A stretch of DNA of 64,000 nucleotides from Galbula dea (Eukaryota; Chordata; Aves; Piciformes; Galbulidae): the NCBI GenBank assembly GCA_013399015.1, contig VWZX01002522.1, positions 1 through 64,000 on the forward strand, given 5' to 3'. Positions 37,901 to 47,700 of this stretch are shown here, one piece after another. A model generated the notes under the pieces. That model saw only the letters and a list, made by a program, of their open reading frames with translations, was not told the origin of the DNA and did not search any database. Numbering within the stretch: position 1 is the first letter of the stretch; each line of letters starts with the position of its first letter. Both the position numbers and the translations under genes were made by a program.

Positions 37901-38489
37901 TCAACAACACCCCTTCAAATGACCTTCAAACGGATGGAGAACACCACTACACACTACCATACACCCACTGCTGCAGCGCTTTCGTAAGAGGAAGCGACGG
38001 CACTGAAAGATTACCACCGCTAAGGGTTTTGTTTCAAGAATGAAACTCTCTTGCTACAAGCTTCCGTTATTGTAATTGATCCGCAAAATCGCCATAGGCT
38101 ATTTAGAGTCCAACACCTCTTTACCTCTCGGTGAAGGGCACGACAGCCCCACACACAGTTTTATGAACAGGAACAGCCTGAGCCGCCTGCAGCAGGGAGT
38201 CTTATCCTCCACCGACAGCCACAAACCCACTGACCGCTACTGGGCCCCTAACGGCGAACCCCAGATATCACGGCCGCTCTCCGACGGAGAAGAGAGAAGG
38301 CCTCTCGCTGTCTCAGCCCTCCCCTGGAGGCCTACTGCCCCTACGTCCCAGCATCCACCCGCCCCTTCACGGCCCCTCCTCGCGCCGTGGCGGCCGCCGA
38401 GGTCCCACGACTGCGTGCCTCCCCAGCACAGCCCACGGAGGAGAGGAAAGGACCACACTTACCTGAGCTGCTTTAGTGTAACTGGCCAT
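19889..38489 (-). CDS. MRPL13: MRPL13, mitochondrial large-subunit ribosomal protein uL13m
   Basis: uL13m is a structural protein of the 39S (large) subunit of the mitochondrial ribosome and acts in the matrix. The coding exons on the minus strand are 38463-38489, 37664-37787, 35250-35343, 34201-34261, 26518-26604, 26069-26190 and, as a candidate, 19889-19946. The first six total 515 nt and read MASYTKAAQQWATFARAWYL, then the uL13 core. Visible core signatures are GKWEQK-like SGNKWEQKVY, HTGYPGGFKQVTA and the ribosomal-core segment RMLPKNLLRRTLMQRLHLFP. Every phase agrees (0, 1, 0, 1, 0, 2 at successive junctions). Six exons give 171 complete codons plus two bases, leaving few residues to reach the roughly 178 expected from the human protein. 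The candidate seventh exon brings it to 190 residues. The gene starts 146 bp from MTBP in divergent orientation. The core is secure; the C-terminal exon is not. Confidence 0.93.
19947..26068 (-). other. MRPL13: MRPL13 intron 6 (if exon 7 is correct)
   Basis: About 6.1 kb containing a CR1 end (22600-22772), a mixed (TA)n(CA)n tract (about 20913-20943) and A runs at 21162-21177 and 25947-25963. No other coding exon was recognised on either strand. Confidence 0.6.
22600..22772 (+). mobile_element. CR1 LINE 3' end fragment
   Basis: It contains AGACATGGTTTAGTGG, then GGTTGGACTCTATGACCTTA, then AAGGTCCTTTCCAACC, and finishes in ATTCTATGAT, the CR1 3' terminal repeat. It lies in MRPL13 intron 6, antisense to the gene. 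The fragment at 63355-63535 appears to be of the same subfamily. Confidence 0.88.
26069..26190 (-). CDS. MRPL13: MRPL13 exon 6
   Basis: A 122-nt exon (residues 132-171 plus two bases) with acceptor GTTAG and donor ACTCC|GTAAGT. It encodes VIPEDIQKNLLQEIPQPR and ends RRLDEYTPEEIAAFPKVWTP. If the donor were not used, translation would hit TAA at once (ACT CCG TAA), giving a protein ending in WTP. Confidence 0.94.
26308..26376. repeat. Poly(G)-poly(A) tract and 7-base assembly gap
   Basis: A run of 19 G (26308-26326) is followed by CGGAAAT and 23 A (26334-26356). Then comes a gap of seven N at 26370-26376. All of it lies in the 327-bp MRPL13 intron 5. The run lengths in the assembly may be unreliable. 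Confidence 0.9.
26518..26604 (-). CDS. MRPL13: MRPL13 exon 5
   Basis: An 87-nt exon of 29 whole codons (residues 103-131) with acceptor CTCAG and donor GTGAGT. It encodes IVKLTVYRMLPKNLLRRTLM and onward to HLFPED, the basic RNA-binding helix region of uL13. A 327-bp intron separates it from exon 6. Confidence 0.95.
26605..34200 (-). other. MRPL13: MRPL13 intron 4
   Basis: A 7.6-kb intron with a CR1 end (31455-31575) and a short (CAA)n run near 27642-27660. Open frames at 32106-32495 (129 codons) and 32807-33121 (104 codons) have no recognisable family and no splice or start support, so they are not called as genes. Confidence 0.75.
31455..31575 (+). mobile_element. CR1 LINE 3' end fragment
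   Basis: It contains GACTTTCAAGACCAGTCTGG, GGGCTAGAGATCTCCTGG and an end ATCCTACGATCCTATGA, matching a CR1 3' end with two copies of its terminal octamer. It lies in MRPL13 intron 4. Confidence 0.8.
34201..34261 (-). CDS. MRPL13: MRPL13 exon 4
   Basis: A 61-nt exon (residues 82-102) with acceptor TTTTAG and donor GTAAGT. It encodes YPGGFKQVTATQLHLKDPTA, which joins to exon 3 as HTGYPGGFKQ. Confidence 0.95.
34262..35249 (-). other. MRPL13: MRPL13 intron 3
   Basis: A 988-bp AT-rich intron. Nothing further was recognised. Confidence 0.8.
35250..35343 (-). CDS. MRPL13: MRPL13 exon 3
   Basis: A 94-nt exon (residues 51-81) with acceptor TTGTAG and donor GTAAGA. It encodes DCGDHVVIINTRHIAFSG followed by NKWEQKVYSSHT, the central uL13 segment. 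It ends with two bases of a Gly codon completed by exon 4. Confidence 0.95.
35344..37663 (-). other. MRPL13: MRPL13 intron 2
   Basis: A 2.3-kb intron. It holds an old antisense CR1 fragment near its 5' end (37045-37300) and otherwise no recognisable feature. Confidence 0.8.
37045..37300 (-). mobile_element. Old CR1 LINE 3' fragment (minus orientation)
   Basis: Antisense CR1 3' UTR features are still visible: CCACAACCTCTTAGGCAAGC, CTCACAGTAAAAAAAATG, TTTCCTGATGTTTACAGGG, TTGTTCCTGTTGCC. It is more diverged than the other copies and lies in MRPL13 intron 2. Confidence 0.75.
37664..37787 (-). CDS. MRPL13: MRPL13 exon 2
   Basis: A 124-nt exon (residues 10-50) with acceptor TTTAG and donor GTAAGT. 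It encodes QWATFARAWYLLDAKMQPPG and KIAAATVIRLEGRHKPIYHAL, the N-terminal part of the uL13 fold. Confidence 0.94.
37788..38462 (-). other. MRPL13: MRPL13 intron 1
   Basis: A 675-bp intron. The part nearest exon 1 (from about 37970) is GC- and CpG-rich and belongs to the promoter-associated CpG-rich region. Confidence 0.8.
38463..38489 (-). CDS. MRPL13: MRPL13 coding exon 1
   Basis: ATG at 38489-38487, nine codons (MASYTKAAQ), then donor CAG|GTAAGT at 38462. It lies in CpG-rich sequence. The start is chosen because the next exon continues directly with QWATFARAW, matching the start of the uL13m family. Confidence 0.9.
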
Positions 38490-38635
38490 AACCGCTCTCC
38501 TATGGCGATTGAGGGGAAGGGGAACCCTTTAGCTGCTGCACCGGGGGGAAGCGGAAACGCTGCCTTGCGAGGGGCGGTGCAAAGGCAGCAGCGCGGGCTA
38601 GTTAGAACCGTGGCGGTGGCTGTCCCCGTCCGGTT
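38490..38635. promoter_or_regulatory. Bidirectional promoter between MRPL13 (-) and MTBP (+)
   Basis: Only 146 bp separate the two start codons, so both 5' UTRs and both transcription starts must lie here or very near. No TATA box is visible. A GC box (GGGGCGG, 38571-38577), an ETS-like GCGGAAAC (38551-38558), a GCGCGGGC (38591-38598) and YY1-like ATGGCG (38502-38507) are present. These fit housekeeping-type bidirectional promoters. Start sites are not determinable from sequence alone. Confidence 0.75.
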
Positions 38636-38717
38636 ATGGATCGCTACATCCTGCTGCTGAGCTGGGGAGAGCACAGGAGCGAGGGTGCTGCAGCTGGGGG
38701 CTCCGGGCCTGCAGCAG
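38636..38717 (+). CDS. MTBP: MTBP coding exon 1
   Basis: Starts at ATG 38636 (context TTATGG) and encodes MDRYILLLSWGEHRSE followed by a Gly/Ala-rich stretch (residues 1-27). The donor GTACCG is weak but keeps phase (GCAGCAG|). The start matches the family N-terminus MDRY. Confidence 0.93.
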
Positions 38718-41700
38718 GTACCGCTAGGAGGGGATCTGCGTCCGTGGGGCTGGGATCTGCGTCCGTGGGGGGAGTTGTCTGTCGCGTTGCGGCGTTACTG
38801 TATGATTCGCTAGAGCGTTCCTGAGGTGTGCGTTACTCAAATAAGAATTTTACACGATTTGTCTGTTTGAACTCCTTCAAGCCTGTAGTTAACAGGTTGT
38901 TAAAAAACCTAAAACTTTCAGTATCAAACTGAACTTTATGTTATATTTGCAATAAAGCAATGTTTAACGTCTGTAATTCAGTAACTCTGAGAAAAGGGTT
39001 TGGGATTTTTCTGTTTTTCAGCTGGGACTGCTGCAGCCATTTATCAGCTTCTGAAAGGAAGATGTAACTCATCTATAAATACAGATGTGAGCACATTCCC
39101 AGGTAAATATAGTAATGTATGGGAAGGTAATGCAAATTTTATCAAGGCCTAGACACATTTTCTGATTTAGGTGAGCAAGTAACTTCAGGAAGCCCGGTTT
39201 CTGAGGTTTTAGGAGGTGATTAAATAGATTGGATGCAATAAATGAAAGAGAAGGGCTTTGAAAGGCTGACAAATTTCAGTTTAGCAAGGAAGAGTAGGAA
39301 AGGGCTTACTTCTCATGTCAGTGGGTTGCTTGATATTCTCATTATTTCAATGATCTGTGAATGTTAAATCATTTTATAATCTCCAAATAGATTTTTGAGG
39401 GTCTGCTTTAGTACTTTTAGGGTTTGGGTGTTTGGGGTTTTTTGTTTAGAAAAGGCTTTCTTAGTTCCTTACTTGGTTTGGGTATATAGTGTTGAGTTGT
39501 TAAGGATCAGCTTGTCACAGCTGCCATGTAACTGTGATTCATATGGGGAAACCACTATAAGTTGTTAAAATTTGTGAAGGTGGAATGTTAAGCTGTTTTT
39601 AACTTCTGTACTTTTTATCACGTAGAAATGTTGAGAGAGCATCTCATTTTGTGAACTGCATAGACCATATTTATGATTTAGTGATTTAGTTCAGGTATGA
39701 TACAACTTTTGTACATGGAGAGCAATGTTGCCCAGAGCGGAGAAGTCAAATTACTTATAAACAGTGATAGGATCAGTAATAGACACTTACCAAGACACTT
39801 ACCTACACTTCAATATGTTTAGACTTTACGATGGTAAAGGAAAGGAGTAGGAAAGTAGACCTCAAGTCATTGTGGTACATTAAATGAGTCACATAGAATC
39901 TTCCAATAGAGATGTTCATTATAATGGGAAGAACAGATTATGGCGGATTGATTATTTTAAATGATCATGTTATCTCTTTGCAGCATGTTCAGTGGCTGGT
40001 ATTCCAGGTGTGAAGAAATGGTATTTTGCGAGTCATGTTATGTGTGGTTATTATCAGGTGAGAGAGATTTTATTTTTTTTTTTTCAGAATATGAGTTCCT
40101 CAACTGTCTGCCTGTCTCTAGTGCAACTTAAAACTGTGATGTTCAAAATTCTTAATTAATTCTTTTTACTTCATTAGTTCTGCAGTTCTGACTGGGAGGA
40201 AGTAAATTTTGACACACAGAAAAATGAAGACTCTCTCCAAACAAGTATTGATGAATGCCTGGGAGCCATACAGAATTTTGAGGAAGATGACAATAACAGT
40301 AGAGAGTCACTGTCTATGACTGAGTATGTATTTTATTACATTTATTGAAAGAATAGTGATGATATTTAACAGTAATAACCCCAGGGAATCAAGAAGATTT
40401 AACAAGTAAAAGTTACTACAAAAGCAACAGTTAAATGTGACCAATTGCCTACTCCTACTGAAATGAGTTGTATTTTATTTAACATGGCTTTAGTTATTTT
40501 AGCTACAAATGATTTTTATAGAATAACTGAACAGTCTCCTGACAGCTGTATACACAAAAAGAAGTTTCTAGCTACTCCATGTTGAATCTTACTTTCAGTT
40601 TTACTGCAGATTGTTTTGAGGTCATCTAGCTTACTTCTGCCTTTAGTAGGAGGGGAGATAAGTATATCTCATTCGTAGGTATGTTTGTGCAGAATTCTAA
40701 AGATACAAGACAATACATCAGGTACTATTCATTAGTTGTAACTTTTTGTTTCTAAATGATTTTCTTTCCAACTCTGTTGCTCTTAATTTCAGTATCTATG
40801 ATGAAGCTGCAGAAAGTCTACATCAACTAGCTGATAAACTGCCTGCCCCAGGTAATCTCTCTTAAAAAAGCAATCTTGTTTGAGTTTATCTTGTTAGTTA
40901 TTACTCTAAAAATTCAGCTGGTAAAATGATAGTCACATGGAAAAATTCAGAGGATGTTAGTTGAATTAACTTGTATGCAGCTCTTGCAAGTAGTTTAAGG
41001 AACTGGGGCATGATTGGTATTGCAAATGAATTTATAGTTCGCAGCTTGTTTCTTTGGGGACTATATTTTAGTAGAGCTTAAGGTACCTATTTCTGTAATT
41101 CATTTTTCCATCTGAAATAGCACTGATGTAGTAATAGATAAGAAGCAGTATAAAACTCAGCATGCAACTGTAGGAAGTTTTTAAGAAAAAAATGGAAGAT
41201 ATTGGCATCAGGCTTGCATCCAATTTCTAAATGATAGCTTGTGGGTAGGAGCCAAGAAGCTGTAAAGGAACATAGATTGCAGCTATTAGATTGAGATTTT
41301 GTAACCTGAAGATGCATATCACCTTGCATATTAGGTTTACATAATGCTGCAGTAGTTGATTTATGATAGCAAAGCATCTGAATATGGAAAGAATGAGAAA
41401 TAGCAGTTTAGGGATATTAAAAGGAGGAAAATTACGTTACATATTTATGCTGTAAACAATTCTGATGTGTCAAATACAGTGCTGAATGAGAGAGAAGGAA
41501 GATACAGAACTGGTATAATTGAGTGGATGGCAAAATAGTTTGTGTTAATCTAAGAGGAGCAGCAAGAGATGAGATAAAGTGTATGGAAGGTGTTTTAAAT
41601 CTCGCTGAAGTTACGTGGAGTTGATCTGCAAGCCTGTTTTAGTGCAGTCAGTGAGAATCAGTACTTTTCTGTCTTTAAATGACTGATCATTTACTCAATA

Positions 41701-44700
41701 ATGGTACATTGAGTCACATGTAACTGTTTATTATAGGCAGAGCAATGGTTGATGTAATACTGCTGGCTGTTGAACAAGATGGACCCAAGTTAAAAGACAG
41801 CTTACCTGCTATTGGTGCCCTGAAACACCTGAGAGAATGGCACTCTGCACAAATCACTATTGCAGCAGATGACTGTAAAGGGTATGACATTTATTTTAAG
41901 GTCTATAAACAAGGTCACTTTTGTGTTGATATATGTCAGTGGTTTAAAGTAAAAACAGCATCTTGAGTACCTATATACTTTGAAAAGACATAGATTTCTC
42001 TTTATTACTGTTTGAGCGGAGGAGGTACTCATGCTGCTTTGTTGTAAATACATGCCCTAAACAGAGGGGCATGCAGGAAGGCAAGTTGTCTGAAGTTCCT
42101 GTTTCTGTGAGAGCAGAAGGTAAAATATTTTTCTTTGTAATGCTAAATTCAGTAAGATTAATCTTTTCCTTATTTTTACAGTAGCTGGCAAAAGATTGCA
42201 GACTATCTATCAGCAGACTTTGTATCTTCAGATAATGTCATGAGTATTATTGATTTAAAAGACATCTGGAGGGGAAGGATTCAGATATGGGAAAAAAAGG
42301 TAAAATAACTTTTTTCCACTTTTTTTTCCCTAAAGCATCTGTGTACATCATTGTACAGTACATTTTATGCTTTAAGCCAAATTTGGTTTTGATAGTGTAA
42401 TTCAAAGAGGCATTGTGCAATATATCTGGGTTGGTGGGGGAACAACTTGCTTTTAACATGGTGGAAGGATAAATGAGATCAAAGCATCAAGATTTTAATT
42501 TCTGAAGTTCAGATGCTCTCCTCTGAAATATTTGCCTCCTTGTTCAAAATTGGATTATTTTGTATCTTTCACAAATTGTTTTTGTGTAACTTTGTAAGTC
42601 ATTGTTGCAAGCGCATCTAATGTTTCTGCAGAGACAGAGCTTTGTGATTGTGAAAGACATTGTTTACATTTTCAGAATTAAGGTTTTAGCTGTAGTGGTT
42701 GGTTATCTAATATTCTTACCTAGTTTTACATATGTGCTGGAAAAAAAATATAATACTAATTGTTTAAAATAGTAATACATATAACTGGCTGAAGAGAAAT
42801 AATTTTTCTGTCTCTGTTGACATATTTATTGTGTGTGATTTGTTCCCCTTACCTCCAAGTTTGGATCAGAAGTTGGGTTTCCAGAATTTTGCATGAAGAG
42901 CACTTCACATTTAAGTTCTTGCTTTGCTGTTAAAAAAGAACAACAATCAAGGAACACTGATGCTTTGCCAGAGGCAAGTATTATTCTTGATTTTCCTTTG
43001 AGCCACTAGAATTCATCTGTTATACTTTCTGGGGAAAATCAGTAATTGGGGAAATCTTAGTCAGAATTGAAAATGAAACATAAAAGTAATGATCACATAA
43101 GATTGAGGAATAGTTCTTTTGCCCATTTGTGTTCCTGAAACAGATCCTTAAAATGTCATCTGTTTGTTCTTAAGAATGCGATACCAATATTTTTTTCAAG
43201 TAGAAATTGAGACATTTTCAATCTTAATACTCGGAATGTGTAATTTATTTATGAATCCTATGTTTATCTAACCTTTCATGCTTAATTTTAATAGTTTTGT
43301 TGGGTTTTTTATGTTTTTGGTGGTGGTGGTTGTTTTTATTATTGTTGCATTTTGGATTGTTTTCATCTCTACCTGATAGATCATATTTTTCTCTGAATTT
43401 GGATAAGAGTTACAAGCCATTTGACACACATTCTAGGAAGTCAGTTTTAATAAACAGAACTAAATACCTTCCTTTTTTATGTAATTGTGTTTAATATTGT
43501 ATTGTGAAATATTTTCTCTTTATATTCCTTTATGCCTCTGAAAGCCATACTTGTAAGGCAGAAGCCTCCAGCAAGGCTCTTGGGGAAATTCTACTGAGAT
43601 AACATTATATATGACGTTACAGATTTTTTAAAATTGGATTTCTTTTCAGGTTTTCCATTACTATGGTCCTGCACTAGAGTTTTTACAGATGGTGGTGCTC
43701 TCTGATCTACCTTCCTTTTTTATATCAGATCTGGAATTTGAGTTGTATCCTTTAAGTCCCTAAACTATTACTGATAATGGTCTATAGCAGAAAGAAAACA
43801 ATCAGGATCTACCAGGCAAACAACACATAAGTTTTGACAAGGGCTCCTTCCATTCTAACCTGCCAAAATAGTCATAGTGATTCTTTATAACTGGCTTTTT
43901 TTATGTTGCATTTTAAGTTATACTAACAATAACCAGCTATTTTTAGTATTATTGCACATATGCTTTGTCTGTTGATGTGTATGCTATTTGTGAGGAAAGA
44001 ATAGAGAAATATTTACTGCTGTGTAAGTTTAAAAAAATCCAAGCCTTACTCCTTAATGCATGCAGTATGCTTTGCAATATAGAAACATTTTTCCACAAAT
44101 TATGTTCTTATTATGTAGGTGCAAAATCTGTGGCAAGGTACAGCAGAGGAGTTTTCTCTTGAGTTGTGTATGCTGCGAAGATCTCCAGATGTATTCTTAC
44201 TGATTTTAAATTTATGTACTTTTGGTGATGGTCTTGGTTTAACAATAGTATCTTAGGCTGTATAAGCCTTACAGGATTGTGAGTATATAAATATCTGTTT
44301 ATGCCAGCCTGTATTGAAGATATCAGTGGTGTATTCATTGCATAACATTTCCAAGTGCACCACTTTGCCTGGAAGGGTGAGTTGCATGTATTTTGTAGTA
44401 CTGGAACATCAGATATTGAACACTTGCAGTCCTCATTTGAAATATGGTGGCAACATGATTTGTGAAATAGATATGCATACAGTTCTTTGTGAAGATGAGA
44501 TTCCTTAAACTGTTCTGTTCAGGAGCCTGGCAAGAAAGAGCATCAATGAGACATCTCTGCTGCTTTTGGATCAAATTTCTTCTCTCTCTGGAAAGGTGAA
44601 AACTTCATTCTTTCTACTACACTTAAAAAGAAGATATGTATATTGCTCATAAAAGCTACAAGAATAATATTTTTAAACCTAGTTGCTGTGTAAGCTCCTT

Positions 44701-47700
44701 CAATATTTATATCTAAAGCAAATTTGGCTTTTAAAGGTGTATGCTGTGAGAGTCCTGACAATTTGTAAGCCCACTGAATGATCTTCTCTTTCCCTTAGTT
44801 AAGTTTTGATCCCTTAGCGTTTAGAAAACAAATCTGTGTCAATCAAAACAGAACCTGCAATGTGAAAATGTTGATAAAGCAGTTATAATGAATAACTTAT
44901 GTACTTTATTTACTGTGGAGATGATACTCCATTATCAGGCTGTATGTTTCATCTTCAGCTTGTTATACAAAAGTGCTTTTAGGCAGATTATTGAACAAAT
45001 TAGGAAACAGAAGTTCAGCAGCAATGATCTCTCAATTGGGGTAAAAAAAAAAAGCACAATTTTTACAGCTTCTGTGTCAAAAGTTGTTCCATCACAATTG
45101 ATGTGGATGATAGAAGTGTTAAGATATTTTTCTTCAATTGAAGTACCTTTGAAATAATGCCAAATCAGTAGCTCAAGATAGAGATGTGATACAGGTTTTA
45201 AGTATTGTATTTGCTCTCATTATTTAGGTGGGAGCTTTATTTACATTGCTGTGTAATGTAAGCAGTGAAGTGATCCCATGCCCTGCCCAGCTGAGTACCA
45301 GGAAATGGAAGGAGTATATGGCTAGGAAACCCAAGGTTATTACTGGTAGGTAAAAGAAAGATGACTACAGGTATATTTTGTTGTGGTTAGATCTATGTGT
45401 GTGTGTGTATTTATATATAACTCTATATGATGGAGGTTTTCTGTATGTTTGAGATGCCATTCAATGAAATTGTAACCTTCATTGACACAACATGTTTTGG
45501 TGAGTGTGAGTTCAGCTATGCAGACTTGTAGAGGAAAATTGACAATAACATCATGATAAGCTTTAGGGAAACAATCTATCTCTTTTAAACCATTTATGTG
45601 TCCCATCTGTCAGCTAAGATGCAGCTTCCATACATTTTTCTAAGGTAACTGTACAGTCCATGGGCAGAGGTCTGTTTCTGCAGATAGAAATCCAGTGTGC
45701 TTCACTTAGATGCTTTCCTTCTCACTTCAGTATTTTCAGAAGCTCCTCAGTGCACTTGTATTTAATTTCAACCTCTTCCTGAGAAAGTACAGAACATCAG
45801 GAAATGCTGGATGCCTCCATTCACCTGAGAGCCAATGTGCTTATTGAGCAAAATTTGGAACAGGAGGAAAAACATGACCATTTAAACACCTTTGATTGTT
45901 TAGTTGAAAACTTATGTTTTAGCAGCTATCACTAATCTGTCTGTATTAAAGATCTGCAAATCTTTAATCTCTTCAATCTGTGGGAAGGTGTAATTTTTTT
46001 AAGACAAGGCTTGATGGGGCCCTGGGTAACCTGATCTAGTGAATGGTGTCCCTGCCAGGCAGGGGGGTTGGAACTGGATGATCTTTGAGGTCCCTTCCAA
46101 CTCTGACAATCCTATGAACTGGTAGTTCTCAAATACTAAGCAAGATTAAAATGAGGAATAAAAGTTCTTCCATGACAGATCAGCTTTGAGATACCAAGAT
46201 AAACTGGAAGAGGAAAATACTTCAAATGACAAATCATAAGATTTCTCACAGAACAGAAGAGAGCAAATGAAAGAGTTTTGATGGTGAATTATAGCTTGTT
46301 TTAAAGCTGGTTTCCTGAGGATGCTTTACAGGTATGTCCTGATGTTTTTTAAGTTCCAGAAATTGAACTGAAAGGAGAATCTTGCCGATATTATTTCCTG
46401 CTACAAGGCAATGGCTCTGGAGGATGTAAAGCAACCTTGATTCATTCAGCTAGCCAGATCAACGGTATGGCCACTCTTTCTGCAATAAATGGAAAGCTAA
46501 AGACAAAAGCAGAAGAAACAGAGTCAGGTAAGATTTATTACTTAAGAGTATCTGAATGCAGGCAAGTGCTGCTAAAATTTACATGTTCCTTTTATTCATT
46601 CCAGTCTGTGTTAAAAGAGAGGAAACAAGGAGGTTACATTTTGATTAATATCTGTTATTTTTTAAAAATTATGATAAATAGGAGATTATTTATTCACACA
46701 ATTTACTTCTACTGTATTTTTATCAAATGCATAAAGTTGTAGTTAAGTCATTTCTCATAACTGTGATTAGTTGTAATGTACAGGGACATCCAAGTAGTAT
46801 TTAATGCACATCAAATTTGCAAAAACTTAAAAGTTTAAAATGTATTGTTGGTGTGAAGACCAGCCCACACCTAAAATGTAGGCAGTTACCTGCTGACAAG
46901 CCTATTTCACTGATGATTTAAAATAAAAAACCACGAGGCCAGCAGGTAAGTTGAATTTCATGATCGTGTTTCCAGTTACCTCACAGATGTTCTTATAACT
47001 GCAGAGTGATTAGGATATGAGCTAGCACTCATATCATAGCAGCTCCACTAGGTAAGAGCATGTATGTAGGCATTTATCTTAGAGTGGTTGTCCTGTTAAA
47101 ACTACACATAGTAGATAACTGTTAATTATGTTTTTGCTTTCAATAACTCTGACAAAGAAGAACAACACAGTGACCTGCATCTTAGCCACTTACTTCCTTA
47201 TTATTGAAGTAAATCCGTGTGCGATATGACTGACTGCTTACCATTTGTCCTAATTAAAATCCCATTAGTACTGTGTCAGAAGACTGAAAGTCCTTGACCA
47301 TATGTTGGGAGAAAACTTTTCTTTCCAGGTATCAAACTTAGAATCTTTTTACCTTCTTTAAATGTCAGTCCTGTTAATTGTGTTGTCATTATATTGATTT
47401 TGTACAGATATTCAGAACTACTGGTCAGACATCTATTCCAACTTTTCCCTGTGGTGTTCAACTATAATGAATTTCTTTTTTTCTTTTTTCTTTTTTTTTT
47501 TTTTTAATTTATGATTAGCTATATTTGAAAGTCTGGTTGTCTCCTTTGAGAATGAAATTTTGTGTCCTCTAAGCTTGTGTCTTTTTAAAAGAAGAAATGA
47601 CTTAGTGTCTCCAAATTCCTATGAGAGAATCTTACTAATAAATTTCTCCTAATCTATACAGGCTTTCGTATTGCTGACTTTATCAAATCTCTGCCACATT

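Larger units (their letters stand above)
37970..38790. promoter_or_regulatory. CpG-rich region over the MRPL13/MTBP divergent start
   Basis: This is the only extended GC-rich, CpG-dense stretch in an otherwise AT-rich window. It covers MRPL13 exon 1, the intergenic interval, MTBP exon 1 and the first parts of both first introns. It also contains two adjacent near-identical copies of GGGATCTGCGTCCGTGGGG at about 38733-38771. Confidence 0.8.
38718..42859 (+). other. MTBP: MTBP introns 1-7
   Basis: Introns lie at 38718-39021, 39103-39983, 40058-40177, 40324-40792, 40852-41736, 41882-42181 and 42300-42859. Apart from the GC-rich start of intron 1 they are plain AT-rich sequence. No RNA gene or repeat was recognised. 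Confidence 0.8.

Noticed and set aside
38076..38660. 194-codon plus-strand open frame across the CpG-rich region, antisense to MRPL13 exon 1
   Set aside because: GC-rich sequence lowers stop frequency. The translation is low-complexity Pro/Arg/Ser and overlaps the promoter and MTBP start in another frame.
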